Below, piece by piece: positions 52,311 through 59,537 of a stretch of 64,000 bases of DNA. Position numbers and translations under genes: made by a program. The stretch spans positions 62,001 to 126,000 of the forward strand of contig CABUPO010000005.1 in NCBI GenBank assembly GCA_902493385.1, read 5' to 3'. Position 1 is the stretch's first letter, and every line of letters begins with the position of its first letter. This DNA comes from an uncultured Lachnospiraceae bacterium (GTDB lineage Bacteria > Bacillota > Clostridia > Lachnospirales > Lachnospiraceae). The notes below the pieces were generated by a model that saw nothing but the letters and a program-made list of their open reading frames with translations, did not search any database and was not told the origin of the DNA.

Positions 52311-53692
52311 TGGACGCTATGAAGAGAGTGCCTGTAAGGGAGCAGGACCCAAAGGAGAGAGCAGCTAATTTTAACGAGGTCTGTCTTGGCTATGATATGG
52401 ACGAGGCGGTAAATGAGGCAAACAGATGCCTTGGATGCAAGAATGCAAAGTGTATTGAGGGCTGCCCTGTATCTATTAATATCCCTGAATTTGTAGGCCA
52501 TCTTAAGAATGGCGAAGTTAAAGAAGCATTTGACGTTATATCCGAGTCTTCGGCGCTTCCTGCAATATGCGGAAGAGTATGTCCGCAGGAAAGCCAGTGC
52601 GAGGGAAAATGCATCAGAGGAATTAAGGGAGAGCCTGTATCTATCGGAAAGCTTGAAAGATTTACGGCTGACTGGGCTAAGGAGAATGGTATTAAGCCGC
52701 AGCCTGGTAAAGTTAAGCTTGATAAAAAGGTTGCAGTTATAGGTTCGGGACCGGCAGGGCTTACATGTGCCGGAGACCTTGCAAAGCTTGGATATAAGGT
52801 TACGATATTTGAGGCGCTTCACGAGGCCGGCGGTGTGCTTGTATATGGTATTCCGGAGTTCCGTCTTCCTAAAGAAGCTGTTGTTAAAAAAGAGATTGAG
52901 AATGTTAAAGCCCTTGGAGTTGAGATTGAGACCAATGCAATAGTTGGTAAATCTATTACAATAGACGGTCTGTTTGAAGAAGGATATGAGGCCGTATTTA
53001 TAGGTTCAGGCGCGGGGCTTCCTAAGTTTATGGGAATACCGGGAGAACAGGCTAACGGAGTATTTTCTGCTAATGAATATCTTACAAGGTCTAACCTTAT
53101 GAAAGCGTTTGACGAGAATTCAAGCACGCCTATAATGCATGGCAAAAAGGTCGCAGTTGTCGGAGGCGGTAATGTTGCTATGGATGCTGCGAGAACTGCT
53201 TTAAGACTTGGGGCTGAGACTCATATAGTATACAGAAGAAGTGAAGAGGAGCTGCCTGCAAGAGCAGAAGAAGTTCATCACGCTAAGGAGGAGGGAATTA
53301 TATTTGACCTTCTTACTAATCCAATAGAGATTCTTACAAATGACGACGGATGGGTAAGCGGAATCAGATGTATTAAGATGGAGCTTGGCGAACCGGATGC
53401 TTCAGGACGCCGCAGACCTGTTGAGATAGAAGGTTCAGAATTTGATATTGAGGTTGATATGGTTATTATGTCTCTTGGAACCTCGCCTAACCCGCTTATA
53501 TCTTCTACTACGGAAGGTCTTGATACTAATAAGCGAGGCTGTATTGTTGCAGACGAAGAGACGGGAATTACATCAAGAGACGGTGTGTTTGCCGGAGGAG
53601 ACGCAGTAACCGGAGCCGCTACGGTTATTCTTGCAATGGGCGCAGGAAAAGCCGCTGCAAAGGGTATTCATGAGTATCTTCAGAACAAATAA
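52310..53692 (+). CDS. nfnB: NfnB, GltD-like flavoprotein subunit
   Basis: 460 residues: an N-terminal cysteine domain for two [4Fe-4S] clusters (CLGCKNAKCIEGCPVSINIP and CGRVCPQESQCEGKC), then FAD- and NADPH-binding Rossmann folds (VAVIGSGPAGLTCAGDLA, AVVGGGNVAMDAARTALRLG) and GVFAGGDAVTGAATVILAMG at the C terminus. By itself it would be called glutamate synthase small chain; the coupled nfnA partner and lack of a large glutamate synthase gene make NfnB the better name. It supplies NADPH to biosynthesis, including gdhA downstream. Confidence 0.92.
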   Translation: MDAMKRVPVREQDPKERAANFNEVCLGYDMDEAVNEANRCLGCKNAKCIEGCPVSINIPEFVGHLKNGEVKEAFDVISESSALPAICGRVCPQESQCEGKCIRGIKGEPVSIGKLERFTADWAKENGIKPQPGKVKLDKKVAVIGSGPAGLTCAGDLAKLGYKVTIFEALHEAGGVLVYGIPEFRLPKEAVVKKEIENVKALGVEIETNAIVGKSITIDGLFEEGYEAVFIGSGAGLPKFMGIPGEQANGVFSANEYLTRSNLMKAFDENSSTPIMHGKKVAVVGGGNVAMDAARTALRLGAETHIVYRRSEEELPARAEEVHHAKEEGIIFDLLTNPIEILTNDDGWVSGIRCIKMELGEPDASGRRRPVEIEGSEFDIEVDMVIMSLGTSPNPLISSTTEGLDTNKRGCIVADEETGITSRDGVFAGGDAVTGAATVILAMGAGKAAAKGIHEYLQNK

Positions 53693-53704
53693 TCAGAATA
53701 GAGA

Positions 53705-53805
53705 ACTAACTTTTGGGGCAGAACGGATTTGGAATCTGCCACAGAATGTTAGTATATGAATGCATATGCGGTCTGTGCCGGGAACGCAGTCCGTTTAAGT
53801 GCATT
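53705..53805 (+). ncRNA. Two-hairpin structured leader of gdhA (possible cis-regulatory RNA)
   Basis: Two stem-internal-loop-stem hairpins follow one another. First: ACTAAC/GTTAGT outside (53705/53748), GGCAGA/TCTGCC inside. Second: AATGCA/TGCATT outside (53759/53800), then a nine-position helix CGGTCTGTG/CGCAGTCCG with one mismatch and one G-U pair. AACGGA in the first loop could pair instead with TCCGTT in the second hairpin. No terminator follows; the gdhA ribosome site AGGAGG lies about 20 bases on. I do not recognise a known riboswitch class. Confidence 0.45.
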
Positions 53806-53835
53806 TGTAATAAAAAAATATAGGAGGACATAAAG

Positions 53836-55170
53836 ATGTCGTATGTAGATGAAGTACTGGAAAAGGTTCGTGTTAAAAATGCCAGCGAACCTGAATTTCT
53901 GCAGGCAGTAGATGAGGTGCTTAACTCATTAAGACCTGTAATTGATGCAAATGAGGAGAAGTTCAGAAAGGATGCTCTTCTCGAAAGATTATGTGAGCCG
54001 GAGAGACAGTTTAAATTCAGAGTGTCTTGGGTAGACGACAATGGACAGGTTCAGGTTAATACCGGTTACAGGGTTCAGTTTAATTCAGCAATCGGACCTT
54101 ATAAGGGAGGCTTAAGACTTCACCCTTCAGTTAATATTGGTATTATCAAGTTCTTAGGCTTTGAGCAGATATTCAAGAATTCACTTACCGGACTTCCAAT
54201 CGGCGGCGGTAAAGGTGGTTCTGATTTCGATCCTAAGGGTAAATCAGACAGAGAAGTTATGGCATTCTGCCAGAGCTTTATGACAGAGCTTTGCAAGTAC
54301 ATCGGCGCAGATACTGACGTTCCTGCCGGAGATATCGGAACAGGCGCGCGTGAAATTGGTTATATGTTCGGACAGTACAAGAGAATTCGTGGACTGTATG
54401 AAGGAGTTCTTACAGGAAAAGGATTATCATATGGCGGTTCACTTGCCAGAACAGAAGCTACAGGATATGGACTCTTATATATGACAGAAGAGATGCTTAA
54501 GTGCAATGGAGTTGATATTGCAGGCAAAACTGTTGCAGTATCAGGCGCAGGTAATGTTGCAATATATGCTACTCAGAAAGCTCATCAGCTTGGAGCAAAG
54601 GTTGTTACATGTTCAGATTCTACAGGATGGATATATGACCCTGAAGGAATTGACGTTGAGCTTCTTAAGGAAGTTAAGGAAGTTAAGCGTGCACGTCTTA
54701 CAGAGTATGCCGCTAACAGACCAAGCGCAGAGTATCATGAAGGAAAAGGCGTATGGAGTGTGAAATGTGATATCGCTCTTCCTTGCGCTACACAGAATGA
54801 GCTTCTTATTGATGATGCAAAGATGCTTGTTGCTAACGGATGCATTGCCGTATGCGAAGGCGCTAACATGCCTACAAGTCTTGACGCAACAAAATATCTT
54901 CAGGAGAACGGCGTATACTTTGTTCCTGGAAAGGCTGCTAACGCAGGCGGCGTTGCAACTTCAGCTCTTGAGATGTCACAGAACAGCGAGAGACTTAGCT
55001 GGTCATTTGAAGAGGTAGATTCAAAGCTTAAGAACATTATGGTTAATATATTCCATAATCTTGACGATGCAGCTAAGAGATATGGTATGGATGGAGACTA
55101 TGTTGCAGGCGCTAATATTGCAGGATTTGAAAAAGTTGTTGACGCAATGAACGCACAGGGAATTGTCTAA
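53836..55170 (+). CDS. gdhA: NADP-type glutamate dehydrogenase
   Basis: 444 residues of the hexameric bacterial type: KFRVSWVDDNGQVQVNTGYR, YKGGLRLHPSVN, catalytic region LPIGGGKGGSDFDPKGK, nucleotide fold VAVSGAGNVAIYATQKAH and C-terminal ANAGGVATSALEMSQNS. It makes glutamate from 2-oxoglutarate, ammonia and a reduced nucleotide. The lack of an acid residue right after the second strand of the nucleotide fold (CSDSTG) agrees with NADPH. AGGAGG precedes the ATG. It follows nfnAB, its probable source of NADPH, but has its own structured leader and terminator. Confidence 0.96.
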   Translation: MSYVDEVLEKVRVKNASEPEFLQAVDEVLNSLRPVIDANEEKFRKDALLERLCEPERQFKFRVSWVDDNGQVQVNTGYRVQFNSAIGPYKGGLRLHPSVNIGIIKFLGFEQIFKNSLTGLPIGGGKGGSDFDPKGKSDREVMAFCQSFMTELCKYIGADTDVPAGDIGTGAREIGYMFGQYKRIRGLYEGVLTGKGLSYGGSLARTEATGYGLLYMTEEMLKCNGVDIAGKTVAVSGAGNVAIYATQKAHQLGAKVVTCSDSTGWIYDPEGIDVELLKEVKEVKRARLTEYAANRPSAEYHEGKGVWSVKCDIALPCATQNELLIDDAKMLVANGCIAVCEGANMPTSLDATKYLQENGVYFVPGKAANAGGVATSALEMSQNSERLSWSFEEVDSKLKNIMVNIFHNLDDAAKRYGMDGDYVAGANIAGFEKVVDAMNAQGIV

Positions 55171-55194
55171 TCAGATTATAAGGATTATTATTAT

Positions 55195-55236
55195 GAAAGG
55201 CTCTGTATTTTTTGTTTCAGAGCCTTTCTTTTTTTT
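55195..55236 (+). terminator. Terminator of gdhA
   Basis: GAAAGGCTCTG / CAGAGCCTTTC with a T-rich loop, followed by T8. Confidence 0.93.
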
Positions 55237-55255
55237 AAGGAGATGACGCAATGAT

Positions 55256-56038
55256 ATGAGAGGTAAATTTATAAAATTTATACTATCAGGAGCAGCTGTA
55301 ATGATGAGTATGCTGCTTGGCGGGTGTATTAATACTTCAACCAGTCTGAATTATAAACATTCAGAACGTTATACAATGGGAGGAGCGGCTATTGCTGATT
55401 CGGTAAACAGCATTGATATTAATTGGATTAGCGGCAGTGTGGATGTGCTGACGCATAGTGATAATACAGTAACATTTTCAGAAACATCAGATAAAGAGCT
55501 TGATGAAAATAATACATTATATTATTATCTTGAAGGAGATACGCTTCATATTCAGTTTGGAAAAGCAGGAAAGTTAAATATTAATCAGAACAGCCCTAAA
55601 AATCTTACCATATATGTTCCTGAAGGAGCAGGTTTTGAAGATATAGACGTAGATAGTGTATCAGCGTCATGTAATATTCAGAATGTAACATGCGATACAT
55701 TTGAAGCAGATACAGTATCGGGCGATATAACAGCAAGATTTAACGCCGTTAGTAAGTTTATGGTAGATTCAACAAGTGCAGACTGCAGGCTTGAGGCGTT
55801 TACTGCTCCTGATGAGCTTGAAGCAGATATGGTGTCCGGAAATATTGAATTAGCGATACCGGAGGGCTCAGGATTTACAGTTTCGTTTGATTCAGTAAGT
55901 GGTAAATTAAACAGTGATTTTGAAGTTACCAAAGAAGATGATGAATATATATTCGGAGATGGAAATGCAGATTATTCAGTTGATACTGTATCAGGCAGCA
56001 TGAGAATAGAGAAGCTTGATACGAATATTATCCTGTAG
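55256..56038 (+). CDS. DUF4097-type lipoprotein
   Basis: 260 residues. A lipobox MLLGGC at 18-23 shows export and lipid anchoring. The rest is a right-handed beta-helix-like repeat of the DUF4097 type: repeated VSG/VSA turns such as DVDSVSASCNIQNVTCDTFEADTVSGDITA and DSVSGKLNS. Function of the family is unknown; members often accompany envelope-stress regulators. The start is odd: AAGGAG lies 13 bases upstream, while a two-codon ORF ATG-ATA-TGA (55251) sits at the ideal distance and overlaps the true start. Confidence 0.8.
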   Translation: MRGKFIKFILSGAAVMMSMLLGGCINTSTSLNYKHSERYTMGGAAIADSVNSIDINWISGSVDVLTHSDNTVTFSETSDKELDENNTLYYYLEGDTLHIQFGKAGKLNINQNSPKNLTIYVPEGAGFEDIDVDSVSASCNIQNVTCDTFEADTVSGDITARFNAVSKFMVDSTSADCRLEAFTAPDELEADMVSGNIELAIPEGSGFTVSFDSVSGKLNSDFEVTKEDDEYIFGDGNADYSVDTVSGSMRIEKLDTNIIL

Positions 56039-56050
56039 TTATAATATTGA

Positions 56051-56085
56051 AAGCCCCTGGAAGCTATAAACTTCCAGGGGCTTTT
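56051..56085. terminator. Bidirectional terminator of the lipoprotein gene and tRNA-Arg
   Basis: AGCCCCTGGAAG / CTTCCAGGGGCT, loop CTATAAA, T4 on the plus side and a T-rich end on the minus side. It ends both converging transcripts. Confidence 0.9.
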
Positions 56086-56090
56086 GGCCA

Positions 56091-56164
56091 CGTGCATGAG
56101 AAGATTCGAACTCCCGACACCTTGGTCCGTAGCCAAGTGCTCTATCCAGCTGAGCTACATGCAC
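56091..56164 (-). tRNA. tRNA-Arg (anticodon ACG)
   Basis: Read on the minus strand: acceptor GTGCATG/CATGCAC, D-arm TAGCTCAGCTGGATAGAGCA, anticodon stem CTTGG/CCAAG with loop CTACGGA (anticodon ACG), T-arm GGGAGTTCGAATCTTCT. 74 bases; CCA is not encoded next to the discriminator G. Confidence 0.97.
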
Positions 56165-56176
56165 ACAACTCTTATT

Positions 56177-56205
56177 ATAATATCAGATGCAATAATAATT
56201 GTCAA
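56177..56205 (-). promoter_or_regulatory. Promoter of tRNA-Arg
   Basis: Minus strand TTGACA, 17 bases, TATTAT (overlapping TATAAT three bases on), ending just before the tRNA. Confidence 0.8.
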
Positions 56206-56248
56206 CATTCAAAACCATAAAAATTTTTCGCAAAAATTTCATGTTCCA

Positions 56249-56307
56249 TGCTATAATACTTTAATCGGCATTTTAGCCTGATAAAATTATATTATACCAA
56301 CTTGGTA
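56249..56307 (+). promoter_or_regulatory. Extended -10 promoter and palindrome of the ABC-2 exporter
   Basis: TGCTATAAT (56249-56257) is an extended -10; there is no good -35. Downstream, in the leader, TACCAA-C-TTGGTA (56295-56307) is a perfect palindrome suited to a dimeric repressor. Confidence 0.5.
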
Positions 56308-56343
56308 AGATATGAATAATATAACTGCCAGGAGGAAGTAACG

Positions 56344-57132
56344 ATGATTAAGATGGACAATGTGTGTAAATCTTATAAAGCTGCAAAACGTAACGCAGGC
56401 TTTCGCGAAGCCTGTAAAGCCTTATTTCACCGGGAATATGATGTAATCAATGCTCTTAACGACGTTACATTTACTATCGGCGATGGAGAAATGGTAGGAT
56501 ACATTGGACCAAACGGCGCGGGAAAAAGTTATACAATCAAAATTCTAAGCGGAATACTGACGCCTGATAGCGGAACTGTTTTAGTAAATGGAAGAATACC
56601 ATACAAAAACAGGATAGAGCATGTGCGTGAAATAGGCGTCGTATTTGGCCAGCGTTCCCAGCTATGGTGGGACGTTCCGGTTATTGATTCATTTGAGCTG
56701 TTAAAGGACATTTATTCTATTTCAGATTATAAATACCATGACACATTAGAAGAGCTTACAGAGCTTTTGGACCTTAAGGAGCTTTTGCGTTCTCCGGCAA
56801 GGCAGTTGTCGCTGGGACAGCGTATGAGATGCGAAATTGCTGCGTCTCTGCTTCATAGTCCGAAAATATTATTTTTGGACGAGCCGACAATCGGTCTTGA
56901 CGCGGTATCGAAGCTTGCAGTCCGTAGGTTTATTCAACAACAGAATGAGATACATAAGACGACTGTTATTCTTACAACGCATGACATGCAGGACATAGAG
57001 GCTTTGTCAAAAAGAATTATACTTATCGGAAAAGGCCGGATTCTGCTTGACGGAACGCTTGACGATATCAAAAGAGGAAGCGCCGGAATTGATGAGACGG
57101 TAGCAGAGCTCTACCGTGCTTATGACATATAG
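56344..57132 (+). CDS. ABC-2 exporter ATPase (COG4586-type)
   Basis: 262 residues: Walker A GPNGAGKS (55-62), signature LSLGQRMRCE (155-164), Walker B ILFLDEP (175-181), switch His LTTHDMQDIE. The N-terminal insert (KAAKRNAGFREACKALFHREY) and the block VVFGQRSQLWWDVPVIDSF are typical of the ATPases that pair with COG4587 and COG3694 permeases. A tyrosine follows the Walker A serine where threonine is usual. AGGAGG precedes the ATG. Substrate unknown. Confidence 0.93.
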   Translation: MIKMDNVCKSYKAAKRNAGFREACKALFHREYDVINALNDVTFTIGDGEMVGYIGPNGAGKSYTIKILSGILTPDSGTVLVNGRIPYKNRIEHVREIGVVFGQRSQLWWDVPVIDSFELLKDIYSISDYKYHDTLEELTELLDLKELLRSPARQLSLGQRMRCEIAASLLHSPKILFLDEPTIGLDAVSKLAVRRFIQQQNEIHKTTVILTTHDMQDIEALSKRIILIGKGRILLDGTLDDIKRGSAGIDETVAELYRAYDI

Positions 57133-57142
57133 GAGGGTGGCT

Positions 57143-57946
57143 GTGAAAAAATATTTTGCTTTTTTCAGGCTGCGCTTCTTAATGGGGCTTCAGTACAGAG
57201 CCGCCGCATTAGCCGGAATTGCAACGCAGTTTGTATGGGGATTTTTAGAAGTAATGGTTTATATGGCTTTCTATAAAGCAGATTCAGAAGCGTTTCCTAT
57301 GACGCTGTCTGCTACGGTTTCTTACATATGGCTGCAGCAGGCGTTCCTTGCATTTTTTGCAGCATGGATGATGGAGAATGAAATATTTGATTCCATTGTA
57401 AATGGGAATATATCATATGAGCTGTGCAGACCCATACGAATTTATAATATGTGGTTTTCAAGAAGTCTTGCAATCAGAGCTTCAAGGGCGGCACTCAGGT
57501 GTTTTCCTATTCTGATTGTGGCTGCGTTTTTACCGGCTCCGTATGGTATTGACGCGCCTGATTCTGTACCTTGCTTTGTATTATTTACAGTTACGTTAAT
57601 TTTAGGACTTTTGGTGACTGTGGCGTTTTGCATGCTCGTCTATGTATTAACATTTTTTACAATATCGCCGCAGGGATTGAGAATTGTATTCACTTCTATG
57701 GTAGAGTTCTTTGCAGGAGCAATAATTCCGCTGCCGTTTTTTCCGAAAAAGGTTCAGGAAGTATTGGAGGCGCTTCCGTTTGCTTCAATGCAGAATGCTG
57801 CTCTTAGGATTTACAGCGGAAGCATGACGGCAGATGAGATTAAAAAAGCGGTGGGATTTCAGGTTTTCTGGCTTGTTGTCATGGCGCTGGTGGGCAGCGT
57901 TTTATGCAGATATGCAGAAAAGAAATTAACGGTTCAAGGAGGATGA
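57143..57946 (+). CDS. ABC-2 permease (COG4587-type)
   Basis: 267 residues with six membrane segments. LMGLQYRAAALAGIATQFVW at the start and MVEFFAGAIIPLPFFPKKVQ near 195 are characteristic of the group. I start it at the GTG of 57143, six bases after AGGAGGG; the ATG at 57116 would lie within the ATPase gene and lack a ribosome site. It should form a heterodimer with the following permease. Confidence 0.85.
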   Translation: MKKYFAFFRLRFLMGLQYRAAALAGIATQFVWGFLEVMVYMAFYKADSEAFPMTLSATVSYIWLQQAFLAFFAAWMMENEIFDSIVNGNISYELCRPIRIYNMWFSRSLAIRASRAALRCFPILIVAAFLPAPYGIDAPDSVPCFVLFTVTLILGLLVTVAFCMLVYVLTFFTISPQGLRIVFTSMVEFFAGAIIPLPFFPKKVQEVLEALPFASMQNAALRIYSGSMTADEIKKAVGFQVFWLVVMALVGSVLCRYAEKKLTVQGG

Positions 57947-57950
57947 GACT

Positions 57951-58730
57951 ATGTTAAAGCTTTATATGCATTATATTTCAATTAATATAAGATGTATGAT
58001 GCAGTATAAAGTATCCTTCCTTTTAAATGTGCTGGGACAGTTTTTTGTTTCATTTAACGTGTTTCTTGGGGTATATTTTATGTTTCAGAGATTTTCCAAT
58101 GTAAAAGGTTTTACATACAGTGAAGTTCTGCTGTGCTTTTCTGTTGCTCTTATGGAATTTTCTCTGGCTGAGATGACTGCAAGAGGATTTGATAATTTTT
58201 CAGGAATGGTACGCACAGGAAGCTTTGATTTGATTTTAGCTCGCCCGCGTAACGAGATTTTACAGGTTCTTGGAAGCCAGTTTGAGCTGACGAGAATAGG
58301 AAGGATGCTTCAGGCTGTTGTAATGTTTATATATGGAATAAATCACTGTGAAGTGGATTGGAATGTGTTTAAGGTTATTACTGTTATATTTATGCTGATT
58401 GGTGGGACGGCTCTGTTTTCAGGACTGTTTCTTATATATGCCGCACTGTGCTTTTTTACTCTTGAAGGCCTTGAAGTTATGAACATATTTACTGATGGCG
58501 CCAGAGAATATGGAAAGTATCCTATTGGAATATATGGAAAAAAGATGCTTATATTTACTACGTTTTTGATACCGTACGCGCTGGTTCAGTATTATCCGCT
58601 TTTATATGTTTTGGGCAGGACTGACAATATGTGGTATATAGCGCTGCCCCTTGCAGCTATATTGTTTTTGATACCCTGTTACGGTCTATGGAGATTTGGA
58701 GTACGTCATTATAAGTCCAGCGGCTCGTGA
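57951..58730 (+). CDS. ABC-2 permease (COG3694-type)
   Basis: 259 residues, six helices. Blocks MQYKVSFLLNVLGQFF, MTARGFDNFSGMVRTGSFDLIL and YPIGIYGKKMLIFTTFLIPYALVQYYPLLYVLG match the second permease of this exporter group. Starts four bases after the previous gene. A terminator follows. Confidence 0.88.
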   Translation: MLKLYMHYISINIRCMMQYKVSFLLNVLGQFFVSFNVFLGVYFMFQRFSNVKGFTYSEVLLCFSVALMEFSLAEMTARGFDNFSGMVRTGSFDLILARPRNEILQVLGSQFELTRIGRMLQAVVMFIYGINHCEVDWNVFKVITVIFMLIGGTALFSGLFLIYAALCFFTLEGLEVMNIFTDGAREYGKYPIGIYGKKMLIFTTFLIPYALVQYYPLLYVLGRTDNMWYIALPLAAILFLIPCYGLWRFGVRHYKSSGS

Positions 58731-58761
58731 CGGGCTTTGATAAATACATACTGCATATTTA

Positions 58762-58790
58762 TAAGCTCCGCCATAGTCAGGCGGGGCTTA
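58762..58790. terminator. Bidirectional terminator between exporter and Rrf2 gene
   Basis: TAAGCTCCGCC / GGCGGGGCTTA, loop ATAGTCA. The right arm reaches into the last codon of the Rrf2 gene. Confidence 0.8.
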
Positions 58791-59219
58791 TATTGAATAA
58801 TCATATGAGTCAGAATTTCTGTCTATAATATCCTGCAAAGATACGCTGCTCAGGTAATTATCAATAACATTATACAGCTCTTTATATATCGGAAGCGTTA
58901 TACATGTTTCACACTTTTCACACATGTTAGGCTCATTGTCCATGCAGCTTACGGGAGCAAGGCTTCCTTCTGCGCTCAGAAGAATGTCTTTTACTGTAAT
59001 GTCCGAAGGCTTTTTTGAAAGCCGGTAGCCGCCCATGTGTCCGCGACTGGTTATAAGAAGACCGCCTCTGTTAAGAAATGGTATAATCTGTTCAAGATAT
59101 TTTTTAGATATATTCTGCCGTGCGGAAATATCCTTTAATGCAATGTACCCATCATTGTAGTGCATAGCAAGGTCAAGCATCATCCTTAGCGAATAGCGTC
59201 CGCGTGTAGATATTTTCAT
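58788..59219 (-). CDS. Rrf2-family regulator with four cysteines
   Basis: 143 residues: winged helix (MKISTRGRYSLRMMLDLA ... ISARQNISKKYLEQIIPFLNRGGLLITSRGHMGGY) and a C-terminal region with Cys92, Cys100, Cys103 and Cys106. IscR and NsrR hold an iron-sulfur cluster with three cysteines in this place, so an Fe-S, NO or redox sensor is likely. The ATG at 59219 has GGGGGG seven bases upstream; the longer frame from 59270 lies in the promoter. Its promoter spacer carries an inverted repeat, which suggests self-regulation. Targets are not known. Confidence 0.9.
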   Translation of the reverse strand: MKISTRGRYSLRMMLDLAMHYNDGYIALKDISARQNISKKYLEQIIPFLNRGGLLITSRGHMGGYRLSKKPSDITVKDILLSAEGSLAPVSCMDNEPNMCEKCETCITLPIYKELYNVIDNYLSSVSLQDIIDRNSDSYDYSI

Positions 59220-59241
59220 ACAATCCCCCCTTCGTATGTCT

Positions 59242-59270
59242 ATAATACCACCAAAATAGTAGGTATTCAA
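59242..59270 (-). promoter_or_regulatory. Promoter with Rrf2-type operator
   Basis: Minus strand TTGAAT, 17 bases, TATTAT. The spacer lies inside an inverted repeat AATACC ... GGTATT (59244-59267), whose ATACC/GGTAT ends recall IscR/Rrf2 sites. Confidence 0.65.
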
Positions 59271-59304
59271 GAGGTGAGGTTTAATGACAAATTTAATATA
59301 TTCG

Positions 59305-59333
59305 TTGACAAGTATAAATACATAATGTACAAT
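59305..59333 (+). promoter_or_regulatory. Promoter of the subtilase-LRR-Ig cluster
   Basis: TTGACA, 17 bases, TACAAT, giving a leader of about 200 bases before the subtilase. The leader is AT-rich and holds a 14-codon ORF. Confidence 0.7.
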
Positions 59334-59472
59334 AAATTAAAGAATCATAATATATATTTTTTAGGTATTAGATATTCTATGATATTATGTTGTTAATATT
59401 TAAAAATTAAACTGTTTATTTGTTATTGCATAAGTATATATGAAACTAAAATGAGGAGGTAAATCAAATCAA

Positions 59473-59517
59473 ATGAAAAATATATTTTGTGATTTTTTGT
59501 ACAATTTTATATATTAA
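59473..59517 (+). CDS. Possible 14-residue leader peptide
   Basis: MKNIFCDFLYNFIY-stop in the subtilase leader, behind AGGAGGT 13 bases upstream (long spacing). Its hydrophobic, aromatic composition and place just before the main gene would suit a translated leader; chance is also possible. Confidence 0.3.
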   Translation: MKNIFCDFLYNFIY

Positions 59518-59537
59518 GCAGAAGGGGGGAAATAAGA

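Noticed and set aside
52310..53692. NfnB as glutamate synthase small subunit
   Set aside because: No large glutamate synthase gene is present and it is translationally coupled to nfnA.
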